64,000 nt of DNA. Source: Treponema sp. GTDB lineage: Bacteria > Spirochaetota > Spirochaetia > Treponematales > Treponemataceae. The DNA lies in contig JAFUYH010000035.1 in the NCBI GenBank assembly GCA_017470605.1, positions 52,102 through 116,101 on the forward strand. The letters run 5' to 3'. The position numbers and the translations under genes are program-made. The notes under the pieces were generated by a model that searched no databases, had not been told where the DNA came from, and worked only from the letters and a program-made list of their open reading frames with translations. Shown here one piece after another: positions 61,323 through 64,000 of this stretch. Position 1 is the stretch's first letter; every line of letters begins with the position of its first letter.

Positions 61323-63689
61323 TTACGCAATCGTTAGACTTGTTTCAGGGAGTGTTTTTATAGAAAGTGATTCTGAAGCAAATTCACCTTTATGAAGAAC
61401 GAAAGAGGTAACTTTGCCATCTTCCCAGGTTAAATCTGCTGTATAACCGCCTTTTATTCCCACTCCGCACAAAGAGCCTGACTGCCATTCTTTTTCAGAA
61501 GGAAGAGCCGGAAGAAGTTTGATTGTAAGGGTATTTTCTTCAATTTCACTTTGAACCAACATTCTTATAATTGCAGCAAGAGAGCCGAAATTTCCGTCAA
61601 TCTGGAAAGGAGGATGATTATCCAGAAGGTTTGGAAGAGTTGAATGGGTAAGCAGCTTTACAATTGCAGACAAAGCTTCGTCTCCCTCTTCCAGCTGGGC
61701 ACGGAAATTTATAATCCAGGCCTGACTCCAGCCGGTATGCCCGCCCCCGTTTGAAAGGCGTTTTTCCAAAGTCTTTTTTGCAGCTTCTATCAACTGAGGA
61801 GTTTTTTCTTTTGAAATTGTATGTCCGGGGTAAAGACCGTAAAGATGGCTTATATGACGGTGTCCCGGCTCAACTTCTTCAACCTCTGTATTCCATTCCA
61901 TAAGAGAGCCGTCTTTATTAAGCTCAGGCTTTTTTAAATGGTTAAGAACATATTCAAAGTCTTCAAAATCGCTCTGTTTGTATTTTTCCCCTTTAAGGTT
62001 TCTGCAGTCATTCTGTAAGACTTTTGAAGCATTAAGACAGCTTGTAAAGAGATGTTCCAGAATCATGTTGTCCATTTCGCAGCCTTCTGAAAAAGCACCG
62101 ACTTCTCCTGTCTTTGTTACATAGGAATTTTCAGGAGAAACTGAAGGATTAACCACAAGGTAAGGCTTTCCGTCAGAAGCAATAATAGAAGACGGCTGAA
62201 GGAAATCTACAAAAAACTGACAGGCTTCATGAATCAGATAGTAATATTTTTTAAGAAGTGAATAATCCTGTGTATATTCATAATGCTCCCAGATATGAGT
62301 TGCAAGCCACGCTGCACCAAGAACCCAATAAGTTCCAGGAAGCCAGTTGTCCTGAGGAGCGGCATCTCCCCAATAATCAGTATTATGATGAAGCATATAA
62401 CCACGGCAGTGATACATTTTTTTTGCAGTCATACAGCCATTTTTATAAGAGCGGGCAAGAAGTTCAAAAAGAGGCTTTTCACACTCAGAAAGAGAGGTAA
62501 GATTTACAGGCCAGTAATTCATCTGAGTATTTATATTGATTGTATATTTACTGCCCCAAGGAGGATCCATATAGCAGTTCCATAAGCCCTGAAGAGTAGT
62601 TGGAAGTTCACCAGGAACGCGGCTGCCAGAAATCAACAGATAGCGGGAAAAGTTTGCATAAAGATTTATAATTTCTGTATTTGACTGAGATGCAGTTTTC
62701 AGCAAATCAGGAGTAGCGAAAGCAGAGGAAGAAGTCTTATTACCGATATTAAGAGTAAATCTTTCCCAATAAGTCTTGTATTCAACAAGATGCCATGCAA
62801 ACAGATCTTCTGCCGCAACAGAAAGTCCATGAGAGATTATAAAATTACGGACTTCCTGCAAATGTTTTTTTACTGCCAGAGTCCAGACATTTTTCTTGAT
62901 TTTTTTATCGTACTGTTTTTTTGAGAGAGGCTTTTTATTCCATTTCCAGCTTCTGATGTCAATAAAAAAGAGGACTTCATCACACCCCTCCCCAGTAAGA
63001 CAGAATCCTTCAGCTTTTACACTGCCACCTTCAGAAACAGCTCCTGCTCCATTTGTAAATGGAATTCCATGGGAATCTTCAAGAAAGATAAAACCGTCCT
63101 GTGCATAAACAGAATCAACCCAAATTCCCCTGTCAAAATAAACCCTGAAATTGATGGAAGATTTTTTATCAGCCTTAACGTGCATAAAAAGCATATCATC
63201 TACAGCACTGATCCAGGTTCTGCGGGTATATGATACACCATTTTCATCAGTGTAGGTAACTAAAGTACAGGCTTCTGAAAGATTTAGAGATGATTTATAG
63301 GAATCAAGAGATTGCGGAGAAGTTTTATGACAAAGAGGGAAACCGCAGGGGATTCCGAAATTTTCCTTTGAAAAAAAATCAATTTTGAAATCACCAGCAG
63401 TCTGATAAACTCGTTCATTAAAACAAGTGCCGGAAAGAGCCTGAAAACAAAGTTCCTGAGCATCAAGAACCTTTCCTTCTTTTACGAGGCTGCGAATTTT
63501 TTCAAGATGATTAAAGGCGGAGTTATTTACACGGTCTATAGGGCCTCCAGACCAGATTCCCTCTTCATTCAGCTGTATTATTTCGTTACAGGGATGGGCT
63601 TTAACCATAGCACCAAGCCTGCCATTTCCTAAAGGAAGATAATGCTCCCAGTTTTCAGGAGGTTCATTAAAAGTCAAAATATCATTCAT
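61323..63689 (-). CDS. GH95 alpha-L-fucosidase/alpha-L-galactosidase
   Basis: 788 aa from the ATG at 63689; the frame is open to 63773 but without a sensible start signal. The N-terminus FNEPPENWEHYLPLGNGRLGAMV is the GH95 beta-sandwich start. The catalytic (alpha/alpha)6 barrel has PGELPTTLQGLWN, YTININTQMNYWPVN, MLHHNTDYWGDAAP and HRHISHLYGLYPG. There is no signal peptide. GH95 enzymes invert and remove alpha-1,2-L-fucose or L-galactose residues; on plant xyloglucan the fucosyl side group is the likely target. A -10-like TATAAT lies 7 bases before the ATG and no ribosome site is visible. Confidence 0.93.
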   Translation of the reverse strand: MNDILTFNEPPENWEHYLPLGNGRLGAMVKAHPCNEIIQLNEEGIWSGGPIDRVNNSAFNHLEKIRSLVKEGKVLDAQELCFQALSGTCFNERVYQTAGDFKIDFFSKENFGIPCGFPLCHKTSPQSLDSYKSSLNLSEACTLVTYTDENGVSYTRRTWISAVDDMLFMHVKADKKSSINFRVYFDRGIWVDSVYAQDGFIFLEDSHGIPFTNGAGAVSEGGSVKAEGFCLTGEGCDEVLFFIDIRSWKWNKKPLSKKQYDKKIKKNVWTLAVKKHLQEVRNFIISHGLSVAAEDLFAWHLVEYKTYWERFTLNIGNKTSSSAFATPDLLKTASQSNTEIINLYANFSRYLLISGSRVPGELPTTLQGLWNCYMDPPWGSKYTININTQMNYWPVNLTSLSECEKPLFELLARSYKNGCMTAKKMYHCRGYMLHHNTDYWGDAAPQDNWLPGTYWVLGAAWLATHIWEHYEYTQDYSLLKKYYYLIHEACQFFVDFLQPSSIIASDGKPYLVVNPSVSPENSYVTKTGEVGAFSEGCEMDNMILEHLFTSCLNASKVLQNDCRNLKGEKYKQSDFEDFEYVLNHLKKPELNKDGSLMEWNTEVEEVEPGHRHISHLYGLYPGHTISKEKTPQLIEAAKKTLEKRLSNGGGHTGWSQAWIINFRAQLEEGDEALSAIVKLLTHSTLPNLLDNHPPFQIDGNFGSLAAIIRMLVQSEIEENTLTIKLLPALPSEKEWQSGSLCGVGIKGGYTADLTWEDGKVTSFVLHKGEFASESLSIKTLPETSLTIA

Positions 63690-63870
63690 GATGAGAATTA
63701 TAATAGAAAAAAAAGATTTACGTCTAGAAAAAAAATTAAAGAAGCGGAATGTGTGGCAACGTTTATCTAACACTGCACCGCGATAGCAATAATTGCTTCA
63801 GAATATTCAGTTTTACAAAAGTCAGACGGTCGGTTACATAGAAGAAACAAGGCAGAATAACAAAAAAAAA

Positions 63871-63983
63871 GCCCGGCAGCTACCTACTTTCCCGCCGCAA
63901 AGGCAGTATCATCGGCGTAAGAGAGCTTGACTTCCGTGTTCGGAATGGGAACGGGTATTACCTCTCCACTATGGCCACCGGGC
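63871..63983 (-). rRNA. rrf: 5S ribosomal RNA
   Basis: The 5' end GCCCGGTGGCCATAGTGG and 3' end CTGCCGGGC form helix I. The internal CCCGTTCCCATTCCGAACACGG loop is the 5S signature. Length 113. On the minus strand the 3' end is followed by a run of Ts (A-run at 63861-63870), a terminator. The 16S and 23S genes would lie beyond the right edge of the window. Confidence 0.97.
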
Positions 63984-64000
63984 AAATAAACAAAGGACGG

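Noticed and set aside
63690..63870. 181-base gap between the GH95 start and the 5S rRNA
   Set aside because: No gene seen; it holds only the possible GH95 promoter and the T-run after 5S rRNA.

Overview
The window looks like a chromosomal piece of a plant-polysaccharide-degrading spirochete, most likely a rumen- or gut-type Treponema. This rests on AT-rich DNA with many TTTTT/AAAAA tracts, many lipoproteins with spirochete-like lipoboxes (..SC, ..GC), a flagellar gene pocket inside the rpsP-rplS locus, and xylan- and fucoside-directed glycoside hydrolases (three GH10, one GH43, one GH95). It also rests on sugar ABC importers without their own ATPase. The genus is an inference; no 16S gene is present.

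Layout. 1-2275: end of the histidine cluster (hisH tail, hisF) running straight into a GH10 xylanase. 2295-6541: queD and two more GH10 xylanases (lipoproteins), one with a duplicated InlB-type repeat. 6586-9542: murE and ddl (peptidoglycan). 9659-12784: PpiD-like membrane chaperone and a DUF115/Maf-like protein whose start codons overlap a terminator hairpin. 12811-20547 (minus): lepA, a trypsin-like HtrA lipoprotein, a large exported protein, tilS, rplY. 20717-24600 (minus): GH43, patatin, a VapC/Phd toxin-antitoxin pair with an operator-promoter, an HD protein. 24648-30220: ferredoxin-type aldo/keto reductase, a heterodimeric ABC exporter, AraC regulator. 30296-34813: an LplABC-like sugar importer with a divergent GntR regulator and its probable operator. 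34849-35486: tRNA-Asp, a broken tRNA-Pro copy, an intact tRNA-Pro and rpsU. 35654-42151 (minus): efp with its rhamnosyltransferase earP, small conserved genes, yraN, a FlhB C-terminal-domain protein, a possible FliK-like protein, then rplS-trmD-rimM-khpA-rpsP. 42242-42393: a MITE-like element. 42443-46256: amino-acid ABC importer with argH. 46341-59549: a nine-gene locus with two pairs of sugar permeases, a 1014-residue membrane-tethered binding protein, a DUF5696-type protein, a Yip1 protein, an NHL/TPR membrane protein and a separately promoted lipoprotein SBP. 59613-61174: PadR/HAAS/PspC envelope operon. 61323-63689: GH95. 63871-63983: 5S rRNA at the right edge.

How it fits together. Secreted and lipid-anchored GH10 xylanases would cut xylan to oligomers. 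GH43 has no visible signal peptide and would trim them inside the cell, and GH95 would remove fucose or galactose side groups. The importers at 30-34 kb and 46-59 kb would take up oligosaccharides, presumably powered by an MsmK/MsmX-like ATPase encoded elsewhere. The most unusual part is the 46.3-59.5 kb locus: its composition (two CUT1-type permease pairs plus four membrane-anchored accessory proteins, no ATPase) is not a standard sugar importer.
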